NCBI RefSeq assembly: GCF_021462265.1
Contig: NZ_JAJONF010000005.1
Coordinates: 124,001 to 188,000 of the forward strand
Direction of reading: 5' to 3'
DNA from: Streptomyces shenzhenensis
GTDB taxonomy: Bacteria; Actinomycetota; Actinomycetes; Streptomycetales; Streptomycetaceae
DNA: 64,000 nt
Shown here: positions 15,556 to 23,652 of the stretch, piece by piece
How the letters are laid out: every line of letters starts with the position of its first letter
Numbering within the stretch: the first letter of the stretch is position 1
The notes under the pieces: generated by a model
Told to the model about the DNA's origin: nothing
Databases searched by the model: none
Seen by the model: the letters and a program-made list of their open reading frames with translations, nothing else
Position numbers and translations under genes: made by a program

Positions 15556-15667
15556 AGTCCGGGGCGCGGTCCGCCGCATCCCGTTGGCAGGGCCCGGCCG
15601 GCAGGACCGGCCGGGCCCACTTCCTCCCCCTCTCCCTTCGCTACCCGCTCCCTCAGGAGGACCGGCC

Positions 15668-15856
15668 ATGAAGGTCGTCGTCGACATGAACAAGTGCCAG
15701 GACCACGGCCAGTGCGTCTTCGCCGCCCCCGACGTCTTCTCCCTGGACGACGCCGGCCACCTCGCCTACGTCAGCGACCCGGACGACGCGCTGCGCGAGG
15801 AGGTCGAGGAAGCGGCCGACGTCTGCCCGCTCCAGGCCATCCGGATCGAGGTCTGA
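15668..15856 (+). CDS. [3Fe-4S] ferredoxin, electron donor to P450
   Basis: The 62-residue ferredoxin has the actinobacterial P450-ferredoxin pattern: Cys10 in KCQDHGQC, a His at the position that would be a fourth-cluster Cys, Cys16, and Cys53 followed by Pro. Three Cys plus this His-containing spacing indicate a [3Fe-4S] cluster. CAGGAGG precedes the ATG. It is the first gene of the plus-strand operon and is followed after two bases by its reductase, so the pair forms the redox chain for the P450 encoded divergently. Confidence 0.95.
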   Translation: MKVVVDMNKCQDHGQCVFAAPDVFSLDDAGHLAYVSDPDDALREEVEEAADVCPLQAIRIEV

Positions 15857-15858
15857 CC

Positions 15859-17055
15859 GTGAGCGCGCGCATCGTCGTGGCCGGCGCCTCGATGGCCGGT
15901 CTGCGCGCCGCCGAGCAACTGCGCGCGGCGGGCTGGACCGGCGCGATCACCCTCGTCGGCGACGAACCGCACATGCCCTACAACCGGCCGCCCCTGTCCA
16001 AGGAGGTCCTGGCGGGCAGGGCCCCCTTCGAGTCCCTCGCCTTCCGGCCACGCGCCAGCGTGTCCGACGTCGAGTGGCGGCTGGGCAGAAAGGTGGTCGC
16101 CGCGGAACTGGACGGGCGGACGGTACGGCTCGACGACGGCACCGAGCTGACGTACGACGGACTGGTCGTCGCCACCGGGATGCGCCCCCGGCGCCTGAAC
16201 TGCCCCGGACCGCGGGCCGGCCGCCACACCGTCCGCACCCTCGACGACGCCCGGGCGCTGCGCGAGGAGCTGATCCGGCCCGGTGCCCGGGTCGTCGTGA
16301 TCGGGGCCGGGTTCATCGGCTGCGAGGTCGCCGCGACCGCAGTGGGCCTGGGTGTCGCCGAGGTGACGGTCGTCGATCCGCTGCCGCTGCCGATGGCCGG
16401 ACCGCTCGGAGAACTGCTGGGCCGGGCGCTGCGCAGGCGGCACGAGGAGCGCGGGGTGCGCTTCGCGCTGGGTGCCGCCGTCGCCGCCTTCACGGGCGAG
16501 GAGCGGGTGACCGGTGTGGAGCTGCGCGACGGTCGCGTGCTGCCCGCCGACGTGGTGGTCGAGTCGGTCGGCTCGGTCGCCAACACCGAGTGGCTCGAAG
16601 GCAACGGGCTCGACCTGAGCGACGGCGTGCTCACCGACGCCTGGCTGCGGGCCGGCGGCCGGCCGGACGTGGTCGCGGTGGGAGACGTGGCCCGGTTCCC
16701 CAACGCCCGCTACGACGGTGTGCCGCGCCGGGTCGAGCACTGGTGCATTCCGGCCGACACCGCCAAGCACGCGGCGAGAACGCTGGTCGCCGGGGCCGCG
16801 CCGGCGCCCTTCGCGCCGTTGCCCACCTTCTGGAGCGACCAGCACGACTTCCGGCTCCAGTCCTTCGGGGCGCCGGTGCTCGGCAGGCAGGACGTCCGCG
16901 TCCTCGACGGCGACCCGGAGGCGGACGTGCTCGTCGGCTACCACCACGACGGCCGGCTCGTCGGTGTCGTCGCGCTCGGCGGCCAGGCCGTGGCCGCGTC
17001 CGCCGCCCGTTACCGGGCCGAGCTGCTGAAGCAGCCCGCCCTGACCCTTTCCTGA
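15859..17055 (+). CDS. FAD-dependent ferredoxin reductase (class I P450 system)
   Basis: The 398-residue flavoprotein has an N-terminal FAD site (VVAGASMAGLRAAEQLR), the conserved PYNRPPLSKE segment, an NAD(P)H site (VVVIGAGFIGCEVAA) and the second FAD motif VVAVGDVARFPN. A C-terminal domain with FWSDQHDFRLQ completes the putidaredoxin-reductase/rhodocoxin-reductase architecture. The GTG start at 15859 lies two bases after the ferredoxin stop. It transfers electrons from NAD(P)H to the adjacent ferredoxin. Confidence 0.95.
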   Translation: MSARIVVAGASMAGLRAAEQLRAAGWTGAITLVGDEPHMPYNRPPLSKEVLAGRAPFESLAFRPRASVSDVEWRLGRKVVAAELDGRTVRLDDGTELTYDGLVVATGMRPRRLNCPGPRAGRHTVRTLDDARALREELIRPGARVVVIGAGFIGCEVAATAVGLGVAEVTVVDPLPLPMAGPLGELLGRALRRRHEERGVRFALGAAVAAFTGEERVTGVELRDGRVLPADVVVESVGSVANTEWLEGNGLDLSDGVLTDAWLRAGGRPDVVAVGDVARFPNARYDGVPRRVEHWCIPADTAKHAARTLVAGAAPAPFAPLPTFWSDQHDFRLQSFGAPVLGRQDVRVLDGDPEADVLVGYHHDGRLVGVVALGGQAVAASAARYRAELLKQPALTLS

Positions 17056-17073
17056 CCGTTCAAGGAGCCTCAA

Positions 17074-17886
17074 GTGACCGGTGTACGTGGCTTTTTCCCT
17101 CCCAAGACGGCGAGCGGCGCGGCGTCGCTGATCCCGTCGCCGCCGTGGCGGTACTCCGGTGACCTGCTCACCGTCGAGTACCGGACGGATCCCTCGCGGG
17201 TGCGTGAACTGCTGCCCGAGCCGCTGGAGCCGGCCGACGAGGATCCCGGCGCGGTCGCCCTGATCTGGGCCGACTGGCAGTCCTGTTCGGCGTCCGGGGC
17301 GGAACTGCTGGATCCGGTGCGCTCGCAGTACAAGGAGGCCTTCGCGGTCGTGCGCTGCAAGTACCGCGGGCAGACGTACTCGCGATGCGTCCACATCTGG
17401 GTCGACAAGGACTTCGCGATCGCCCGCGGGCTGCACCAGGGGTATCCGAAGAAGCTCGGGTCGATCCACCAGACGCGGCCCCATCCTTTCGGCCCCGCGC
17501 CCCGGATCGAGGCCGGGGCGCGGTTCGGGGCGACGCTGGCCGCGGCCGACCGGCGGCTGGCCCAGGCCGTGGTGACACTGCGGGAGCCGTCCGAGACGAA
17601 CGGGTTCGTCAACGGGCACCCGATGGCTCATCACCGGTGGCTGCCGTCGATCGAGAAGGGCAAGGGGCTGGCTCTGGACGAGCTGATCGAGTCCGGGGCG
17701 GCGGACTTCGAGGGCGGCCAGCCGTGGGTGGGGGAGGCCGAGCTGGAGCTGTTCGAGGCGCCCACTGAGGAACTGGCCCGGCTGGAGGTCCGGGAGCCGA
17801 TCGCCGCGTACTACCGGCGGGTGGGAGTGGTGTGGGACGGCGGGCGGCTTCTTGAGTCCGGAACGTCGGGAGCGGCCGCCGAGTGA
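17074..17886 (+). CDS. Acetoacetate decarboxylase-family protein
   Basis: The 270-residue protein has the ADC fold signatures, with GYPKKLGS containing the Lys pair that forms and perturbs the Schiff base in true decarboxylases, preceded by HIWVDKDFAIARG. AAGGAG lies before the GTG at 17074, 18 bases after the reductase. Family members outside acetone formation act as decarboxylases, hydratases or lyases on 2-oxo acids. In this operon a step after ring cleavage, where HpaF/HpaH/HpaI homologs are absent, is plausible but unproven. Confidence 0.85.
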   Translation: MTGVRGFFPPKTASGAASLIPSPPWRYSGDLLTVEYRTDPSRVRELLPEPLEPADEDPGAVALIWADWQSCSASGAELLDPVRSQYKEAFAVVRCKYRGQTYSRCVHIWVDKDFAIARGLHQGYPKKLGSIHQTRPHPFGPAPRIEAGARFGATLAAADRRLAQAVVTLREPSETNGFVNGHPMAHHRWLPSIEKGKGLALDELIESGAADFEGGQPWVGEAELELFEAPTEELARLEVREPIAAYYRRVGVVWDGGRLLESGTSGAAAE

Positions 17887-18006
17887 GGTGCGTCGCCGGG
17901 TGCGGACGCGTCGCGGCCGGTCGCGCCCACGGCGGCAGCCGCAAGTCCGACACCGCCCGCGCCCCCGGGCGGGTGCGGTTCCCCCTTCTGAAAAGGAGCC
18001 CTTCTC

Positions 18007-19467
18007 ATGGCTGACAGAATCGTCGTCGCCGGTGTGCCCGTCGACACCCGGCACTGGATCGGCGGCCGACGCGTCGCCTCCGTCGAGACCTTCACCGACC
18101 ACTCGCCCGTCGACGGGCAGCCCATCGGTGAGATCGCCCGTGGCGGCCCCGCCGAAGCCGTGGCGGCCGTCGCCGCCGCCCGCGACGCCTTCCCCGCCTG
18201 GGCCGCCACCCCCCGTGCCGAACGCGCCCGGATCCTCCACGCCATCGCCGACGGCGTCGACAAGCGCGTCGAAGAACTCGCGATCGTCGAGACCACGGAC
18301 AACGGCGCGCTCCTGCGCTCCCACCGCCGTGGCGTCATGCCGCGCGTCGCCCACAACTTCCGGTTCTTCGCGGACTGGCTGCTGCAACTCGACCACGACG
18401 ACTTCGAGACCCGCGGGCACACCAACCACGTCAGCTGGGACCCCGCCGGGCCCTGCGTGCTGATCACCCCGTGGAACGCACCGCTCATGCTGGCCACCTG
18501 GAAGGTCGCCCCGGCACTCGCGGCCGGGAACACCGTCGTCCTCAAGCCCGCCGAGTGGTCCCCGCTCACCGCCTCCCTCCTCGCCGACATCGCGGCCGAG
18601 GCCGGGCTGCCCGCCGGTGTGCTCAATGTCGTCCAGGGGTACGGCGCCGAGATCGGGGACGCCCTCACCTCGCACCCCGACGTGCGCCGGATCAGCTTCA
18701 CCGGGTCCGTGCCCACCGCCCGGCGCATCGCCGCGTCGGCCGCCGCCAACCTGACGCCCCTGAGTCTCGAACTCGGCGGCAAGTCACCCCTGCTGGTGTT
18801 CGCCGACGCGGACCTGGAGCTCGCCGTCGAGCTCGCGGTGGAGCAGTACGACAACGCCGGGCAGGTCTGCCTGGCGGGCACCCGGCTGCTGGTCGAGGAG
18901 TCGGTCGCCGGTGAGTTCACGCGCCGCTTCGTCGAAAAGGCCACCGCGCTCACGCAGGGCGACCCGCGCGATGAGGGCACCGACATCGGGCCCAACATCC
19001 ACCCCCGCCAGCTGGAGAAGATCGACGGCTTCGTGCAGCGGGCGCTCGGGGCAGGAGCCCGTGCGGTCATCGGCGGCCATCGCAAGGACGGTCAGTACTA
19101 CGAGCCGACGCTGCTCACCGATGTCGCCCAGGACTCGGAGATAGTCCAGGAGGAGGTCTTCGGCCCGGTCCTGACCCTGCAGACCTTCGCCGGCGAGGAC
19201 GAGGCCGTCCGCCTCGCCAACGACACCCGCTTCGGCCTGGCCGCCACCGTCGTCACCGGTGACCCCGGTCGCGCCGAACGCGTCACCGCGCAGCTCGTCG
19301 CGGGCACCGTCTGGGTGAACTGCTTCTTCGTCCGCGACCTCCGGGCACCCTTCGGCGGCTCCCGCCTCTCCGGTGTCGGGCGCGAGGGCGGCACCTGGAG
19401 CTTCGACTTCTACTGCGACCTGAAGAACACCGTCACCGCACCGAAGGGCTGGAAGGACCATGGGTGA
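18007..19467 (+). CDS. Aldehyde dehydrogenase, HpaE/AmnC-like (muconate semialdehyde dehydrogenase)
   Basis: The 486-residue NAD(P)-dependent dehydrogenase has ITPWNAPLM, the catalytic Glu in LELGGKSP and the catalytic Cys in AGQVCLAGTR. The C-terminal segment VWVNCFFVRDLRAPFGG is typical of semialdehyde dehydrogenases that follow meta ring cleavage (HpaE for 5-carboxymethyl-2-hydroxymuconate semialdehyde; AmnC for 2-aminomuconate semialdehyde). AAAAGGAG precedes the ATG. It overlaps the dioxygenase gene by eight bases. A 120-base gap separates it from the decarboxylase-like gene and contains no clear terminator, so one transcript is likely. Confidence 0.92.
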   Translation: MADRIVVAGVPVDTRHWIGGRRVASVETFTDHSPVDGQPIGEIARGGPAEAVAAVAAARDAFPAWAATPRAERARILHAIADGVDKRVEELAIVETTDNGALLRSHRRGVMPRVAHNFRFFADWLLQLDHDDFETRGHTNHVSWDPAGPCVLITPWNAPLMLATWKVAPALAAGNTVVLKPAEWSPLTASLLADIAAEAGLPAGVLNVVQGYGAEIGDALTSHPDVRRISFTGSVPTARRIAASAAANLTPLSLELGGKSPLLVFADADLELAVELAVEQYDNAGQVCLAGTRLLVEESVAGEFTRRFVEKATALTQGDPRDEGTDIGPNIHPRQLEKIDGFVQRALGAGARAVIGGHRKDGQYYEPTLLTDVAQDSEIVQEEVFGPVLTLQTFAGEDEAVRLANDTRFGLAATVVTGDPGRAERVTAQLVAGTVWVNCFFVRDLRAPFGGSRLSGVGREGGTWSFDFYCDLKNTVTAPKGWKDHG

Positions 19468-20404
19468 GATCGTCGGGGCGGGGCTTCTCGCCCACGTCCC
19501 CACCATCGTGCTGCCGGAGGCCGACCGGCTGGAGCTGAACGAGGGCAAGGAGATCACCCTCGTCACCGGCCTGCGCGAGCTGCGCAGGGACGTCTTCGAG
19601 CGGGACGGCGCCGACCACTACGACACCGTCGTGGTACTGGACTCGCACTGGGCGACGACCGTCGAGTTCGTTGTCACGGCACAGCAGCGCAGGGCGGGGC
19701 TGTTCACCTCCGAGGAGCTGCCGCGCGGGATGTGCCGGATGCCGTACGACTTTCCCGGTGACCCCGAACTCGCCCACAACATCGCCTCGTTCGCCGACCG
19801 GCACGGCACCTGGATCACCGCGATCGACGACGAGTACCTGCCCATCTTCTACGCCACCGTCAACCTCTGGAAGTTCCTGGGGGAGGGCCTGCCCGACAAG
19901 CGGTGGGTGACCATCGGGGTGTGCCAGACCGGCGACATGGAGGACCATCTGCGGCTCGGCCGGGCGCTCGCCGACGGTATCGCCGCGACCGAGGGGCGGC
20001 GGGTGCTGCTCATCGCCTCCGGCGCCCTCTCGCACACCTTCTGGCCGCTGCGCGAGCTGCGCGACCACGAGGCAGGCGACCCGGTGCACATCCGCACCCC
20101 CCAGGCGCGGGAAGCGGACCACGAGCGCATCGAGTGGTTCAAGGAGGGCCGTCACGACAAGGTCCTCGACACCATGGACGAGTTCTGGAAGTTCAAGCCC
20201 GAGGCGAGGTTCGCCCACTACCTGATGATGGCCGGCGCCCTCGGCGAGCAGGCCTGCACCGCCCCGGCCCGGCAGTACGGCGAGTACGAGAACTCCATCG
20301 GCACCGGCCAGGTCCACCTCTGGTTCGACCGGCCCGCCGACGGCTGGACCGGCACCGGAGCACCCCTGCCCGGTGCGCCCCGCAACCCGCACCGTCGCCC
20401 CTAG
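19460..20404 (+). CDS. LigB-type (class III) extradiol dioxygenase, HpaD-like
   Basis: The 314-residue enzyme matches 3,4-dihydroxyphenylacetate 2,3-dioxygenase of the E. coli HpaD type in motif order: AHVPTI with His12, VVVLDSHW with His63, FPGDPELAHNIAS, LLIASGALSHTFW and SIGTGQVH near the C terminus. His12 and His63 are the positions of two iron ligands in LigB-type enzymes. It would cleave a catechol next to the hydroxyls. Homoprotocatechuate is the best guess, since HpaE- and HpaG-like genes flank it; aminophenol or another catechol cannot be excluded. It overlaps the upstream dehydrogenase gene, indicating coupled translation. Confidence 0.92.
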   Translation: MGEIVGAGLLAHVPTIVLPEADRLELNEGKEITLVTGLRELRRDVFERDGADHYDTVVVLDSHWATTVEFVVTAQQRRAGLFTSEELPRGMCRMPYDFPGDPELAHNIASFADRHGTWITAIDDEYLPIFYATVNLWKFLGEGLPDKRWVTIGVCQTGDMEDHLRLGRALADGIAATEGRRVLLIASGALSHTFWPLRELRDHEAGDPVHIRTPQAREADHERIEWFKEGRHDKVLDTMDEFWKFKPEARFAHYLMMAGALGEQACTAPARQYGEYENSIGTGQVHLWFDRPADGWTGTGAPLPGAPRNPHRRP

Positions 20405-20414
20405 GGAGGCCGCC

Positions 20415-21278
20415 ATGGCTGCTTTTTCTGATTTTTCTGAGTATCGCCGTATCCTCCTGGACGGCGCCGCCGTCCAGGTCACCGTCGACGGTGACGAACT
20501 CGTCGCCGGGGACGGACGCCGCGTCAGGACCGAGGAGGCGCGGCATCTGCCCCCGGTCGTGCCGTCCAAGGTGATCGCCGTCCATCTCAACCACCGCAGC
20601 CGGGTCGAGGAGTTCCGGATCGGGCTGCCCGGCACCCCGACCTACTTCCACAAGCCGACCTCCGCCCTCAACTCCCACCGGGGTGCCGTCGTCCGGCCCG
20701 AGGGCTGCAAGTGGCTCAACTACGAGGGCGAGGTCGCCATCGTCATCGGGAAGACCGCACGGAACGTCCCGCCCGGGCGGGCGGGGGAGTACATCGCCGG
20801 GTACACGGTCGCCAACGACTTCGGGCTGCACGACTTCCGGGACACCGACGCCGGGTCCATGCTCCGGGTGAAGGGGTCGGACACCCTGTGCCCGCTGGGC
20901 CCCGGCCTGGTCACCGACTGGGACTTCCACGGCAAGCGGCTGCGCACGTACGTCAACGGCGAGGTCGTCCAGGACGGCTCCACCGACGAGATGACGTGGG
21001 ACATGCACTACCTCGTCGCCGACATCGCCCGCACCATCACCCTTTACCCCGGCGACGTGCTGCTGTCCGGCACTCCGGCGAACTCCCGGCCCGTCCGCCC
21101 CGGCGACGTGGTCGAGGTCGAGGTGGAGGGCCTGGGGCGGCTCACCAACCACATCGTCACCGGACCCACCCCGATCCGCACCGACGTCGGCGCGCAGCCC
21201 ACCGAGTCCGAGGAAGTGCTGTCCACCGCGCTCGGCGGCGACTGGGAGTTCCGTGGCGTCCGCGCGCCCCGCAGGTAG
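20415..21278 (+). CDS. Fumarylacetoacetate hydrolase-family protein, HpaG-like
   Basis: The 287-residue protein has the FAH fold: HKPTSALNSHRGAVVRP, metal-binding acidic residues in NYEGEVAIVIG and a later Asp in NDFGLHDFRDTD, then GDVLLSGTPANS. Members catalyse hydrolysis, decarboxylation or isomerisation of ring-cleavage products; HpaG does decarboxylation/isomerisation in homoprotocatechuate breakdown. GGGAGG precedes the ATG at 20415, ten bases after the dioxygenase stop. Order HpaE-HpaD-HpaG on one transcript supports a meta-pathway. Confidence 0.92.
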   Translation: MAAFSDFSEYRRILLDGAAVQVTVDGDELVAGDGRRVRTEEARHLPPVVPSKVIAVHLNHRSRVEEFRIGLPGTPTYFHKPTSALNSHRGAVVRPEGCKWLNYEGEVAIVIGKTARNVPPGRAGEYIAGYTVANDFGLHDFRDTDAGSMLRVKGSDTLCPLGPGLVTDWDFHGKRLRTYVNGEVVQDGSTDEMTWDMHYLVADIARTITLYPGDVLLSGTPANSRPVRPGDVVEVEVEGLGRLTNHIVTGPTPIRTDVGAQPTESEEVLSTALGGDWEFRGVRAPRR

Positions 21279-21321
21279 ACGCCGGCCCAGGCGCCGGGAC
21301 CCGGCGGGTAGGGTCGCGACC

Positions 21322-21960
21322 ATGACCGAATCCGCCGAGACCTCGCACCAGCCCGACGACCGGCCCGGCGCCCGGTCGCGCAAGCGGCTCGGCTACGGGG
21401 AGGGGCGCGAGGCGCTCCTGAAGGCCGCGGTCCGGGTCGTCGGCGCGCGCGGGCTGCGGCACCTCACCTACCGGGCCGTGGCCGAGGAGGCCGGGGTCAC
21501 CCACGGCCTGGTCGTCCACCACTTCGGCTCGCGGGACGCGCTGATCGAGGAGTCCCTCGCCTACGCCGTGCGCCTCAGCCTCAGCAGCAGCCTGCTGGAG
21601 CCCGGCACCGGCGAGCCCGAGGACTTCGTGGCCGGTCTGACGGACATGGTCGAGGACGACGCGGACGGCCAGGCGTACCAGTACGAGCTGCTCCTCGAGG
21701 CCCGCCGCCGGCCCGAGCTGCTGCCGCAGGTCCGGGTGCTCTACGACGAGTACTTCGGCGCCTCCCAGCGGGAACTGGCCCGCATACTGCCCGGCGACGC
21801 CGGCCCGGCGTTCAACCGGCTGGTCTTCGCCGCCCTGGACGGCCTGGTGCTGCACCAGCTCACCGGCATCGGCGACCGCGCGCAGACCGAGGCGGCCCTG
21901 ACCGAGCTGCGTGCCCTGCTGCGCACCCTGGGTGAGCGGCCGCCGGAGAACCGCGACTGA
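21322..21960 (+). CDS. TetR-family regulator, probable repressor of the catabolic island
   Basis: The 212-residue protein has an N-terminal TetR helix-turn-helix (YRAVAEEAGVTHGLVVHHFGSRDALI) and an effector-binding C-terminal domain. The ATG at 21322 gives a normal TetR start. It lies 43 bases after the FAH gene, in the same direction, so it is produced from the operon it probably controls. The three 16-bp operators at 15433, 15540 and 22097 surround it and match no other regulator in the island. The likely inducer is a pathway substrate or intermediate. Confidence 0.92.
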   Translation: MTESAETSHQPDDRPGARSRKRLGYGEGREALLKAAVRVVGARGLRHLTYRAVAEEAGVTHGLVVHHFGSRDALIEESLAYAVRLSLSSSLLEPGTGEPEDFVAGLTDMVEDDADGQAYQYELLLEARRRPELLPQVRVLYDEYFGASQRELARILPGDAGPAFNRLVFAALDGLVLHQLTGIGDRAQTEAALTELRALLRTLGERPPENRD

Positions 21961-22058
21961 GCGTGCCCGGCCCGAAACCCCCCGTCGCGGTCGCGCCGGG
22001 AGTTTGCCATGCCCTGGGCGCAGCGGTTTCCCTGGCGTAAATTCCCCTTCCCACCCCC

Positions 22059-22087
22059 TTGTCAGATGGATAGTTCAGGCCCACCAT
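22059..22087 (+). promoter_or_regulatory. Predicted promoter of the permease operon
   Basis: TTGTCA (22059-22064), a 17-base spacer and CACCAT (22082-22087). The -10 resembles the TACCNT of the two other island promoters. Operator C begins ten bases downstream, over the expected start point. Confidence 0.5.
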
Positions 22088-22096
22088 GGGGCAACT

Positions 22097-22112
22097 CGTT
22101 TGGCTCAAAACG
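22097..22112. promoter_or_regulatory. Operator C: CGTTTG-GCTC-AAAACG
   Basis: Read on the minus strand it is CGTTTT-GAGC-CAAACG, matching operator A at 14 of 16 positions. It places the permease/dehydrogenase/hydrolase operon under the same regulator as the GS/P450 and dioxygenase operons. Confidence 0.7.
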
Positions 22113-22145
22113 AAATCTCTCCCTTCCCCTCAGCAGGTGATCCGA

Positions 22146-23591
22146 GTGGACAGTCAGACGGTCGACGCCTCTCCGCAGGCCGGAGCGGGCCCCCAGCCCG
22201 CGGCCACCCTCAAACGCAACGCCCTGGGTGTCCTGGGCATCCTCTTCTTCGTCCTGTCCGCCCAGGCACCGCTCACCGGCATCGCGGGCGCCGTACCGAT
22301 CGCGGTCGCCGTCGGCAACGGCGCGGGGGCCCCGGCCGCCTACGCCCTCGCCGGAGCGGTGATCCTGCTGTTCTCGGTCGGCTTCGTGGCCATGGGCCGG
22401 CACGTCGTGAACGCCGGCGCCTTCTACACGTACATCGGCAAGGGGCTGGGCCGCACGACCGGCAGCGGCAGCGCCGCCGTGGCACTGTTCGCCTACTGCG
22501 CGGTCCAGGCCGCGATGTACGGCCTGTACGGATTCACGGTCAGCGGGCTGGTCGAGCACTACAGCGGCGTCCACCTCGCCTGGTGGGTGTGGGCCCTGGT
22601 GACCATGGCCGTCGTCCAGGTCCTGGGCGCCGCCGGGATCGAGCTGGGCGCCAAGGTGCTCGCCGTGTTCGTCCTGACCGAGTTCAGCATCCTGCTGGCC
22701 TTCGCCCTGGTGACCTTCTTCAAGGGCGGCGGCCCCGAAGGACTCGACTTCGCAGGGACGTTCTCGCCCGGCGCCGTGCTCCAGGGCGCGCCCGGCGTGG
22801 CCCTGATGTTCGCCGTCGCCTCGATGTTCGGCTTCGAGGCCACCGCCATCTACGGCGAGGAGGCCCGCGAGCCCCGCAAGACCGTCCCCCGGGCCACCTA
22901 CCTGTCGGTCGCCGTGGTCACCGGCTTCTTCGCCTTCGTGTCGTGGATGCTGGTCTCGTCGTACGGCCCCTCGAAGGTCACCGCGGCCGCCGGCCAGGCA
23001 CTGGCCGGCGGCGACTCCACCGTCTTCGTCTTCGCGCCGATCGCCCACCAGTTCGGCGGCTGGGTCAACGACGTGCTGCCGATCCTGCTGGCCACCTCCC
23101 TCTTCGCCGGCATCCTCGCCTTCCACAACTCCGCCAACCGCTACCTGTTCTCCCTCAGCCGCGAGGGCCTGCTGCCGGGCCGGCTGCGCACCCTCAACCA
23201 CCGGCACGCGCCGTGGGCCGCCGGCCTGGCGCAGACGGCGATCGCGGTGCTCCTGGTGCTGCCCTTCGCCGTCACCGGCAAGGACCCGGTCCTCACCCTC
23301 TTCTCCTGGTTCAGCGGCATCGGGGTCCTGGCCTGCATGCTGCTGTACTTCCTGACCTCGGTCTCGGTGATCGTCTTCTTCCGCCGCGAACGCCTCGACA
23401 CCCGGCCCTGGAACACGCTGATCGCCCCGGCACTCGGCGCCCTCGGCATCGCCGCCATGATCTGGGTGATCCTCGCCAACTTCACCACCCTCATCGGCGG
23501 CGCCACCACCACGGCCGTCTGGCTCGTCCTCGCCGTCCCCGCCGTCCTGCTCCTCGGGGCGGGCACCGCACGACTCGTCCACGGCCGCTGA
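22146..23591 (+). CDS. APC-superfamily amino acid/amine permease
   Basis: The 481-residue protein has about twelve hydrophobic segments. The N-terminal APC motif LFFVLSAQAPLTGIAGAVP, the Gly-rich first helix, FGFEATAIYGEEAREPRKTVPRA and FAGILAFHNSANRYLF are typical of the family and of PuuP/ethanolamine-type permeases. GTG at 22146, with AGGTGA upstream, was preferred over an ATG at 22085 that would put operator C inside the gene. As first gene of the operon with PuuC- and PuuD-like enzymes, it probably imports the amine that the GS-like ligase modifies. Confidence 0.92.
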   Translation: MDSQTVDASPQAGAGPQPAATLKRNALGVLGILFFVLSAQAPLTGIAGAVPIAVAVGNGAGAPAAYALAGAVILLFSVGFVAMGRHVVNAGAFYTYIGKGLGRTTGSGSAAVALFAYCAVQAAMYGLYGFTVSGLVEHYSGVHLAWWVWALVTMAVVQVLGAAGIELGAKVLAVFVLTEFSILLAFALVTFFKGGGPEGLDFAGTFSPGAVLQGAPGVALMFAVASMFGFEATAIYGEEAREPRKTVPRATYLSVAVVTGFFAFVSWMLVSSYGPSKVTAAAGQALAGGDSTVFVFAPIAHQFGGWVNDVLPILLATSLFAGILAFHNSANRYLFSLSREGLLPGRLRTLNHRHAPWAAGLAQTAIAVLLVLPFAVTGKDPVLTLFSWFSGIGVLACMLLYFLTSVSVIVFFRRERLDTRPWNTLIAPALGALGIAAMIWVILANFTTLIGGATTTAVWLVLAVPAVLLLGAGTARLVHGR

Positions 23592-23652
23592 CAGACCCCA
23601 TCCGGGCCCGGCCCCGCGGGGGCCGGGCCCCGACCCTCCGACGAGGAACACC

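Larger units (their letters stand above)
15285..15667. other. 383-base divergent control region of the catabolic island
   Basis: The region between the GS-like and ferredoxin genes contains two near-identical operators and two mirror-image promoters, listed separately. No gene was found. The minus-strand leader is about 150 bases and the plus-strand leader about 120 bases; neither shows a convincing riboswitch fold by eye. Confidence 0.7.

Noticed and set aside
22085..22145. ATG near 22085 as the permease start
   Set aside because: It would lie within the predicted -10 and place operator C inside the gene; GTG at 22146 has a ribosome site.
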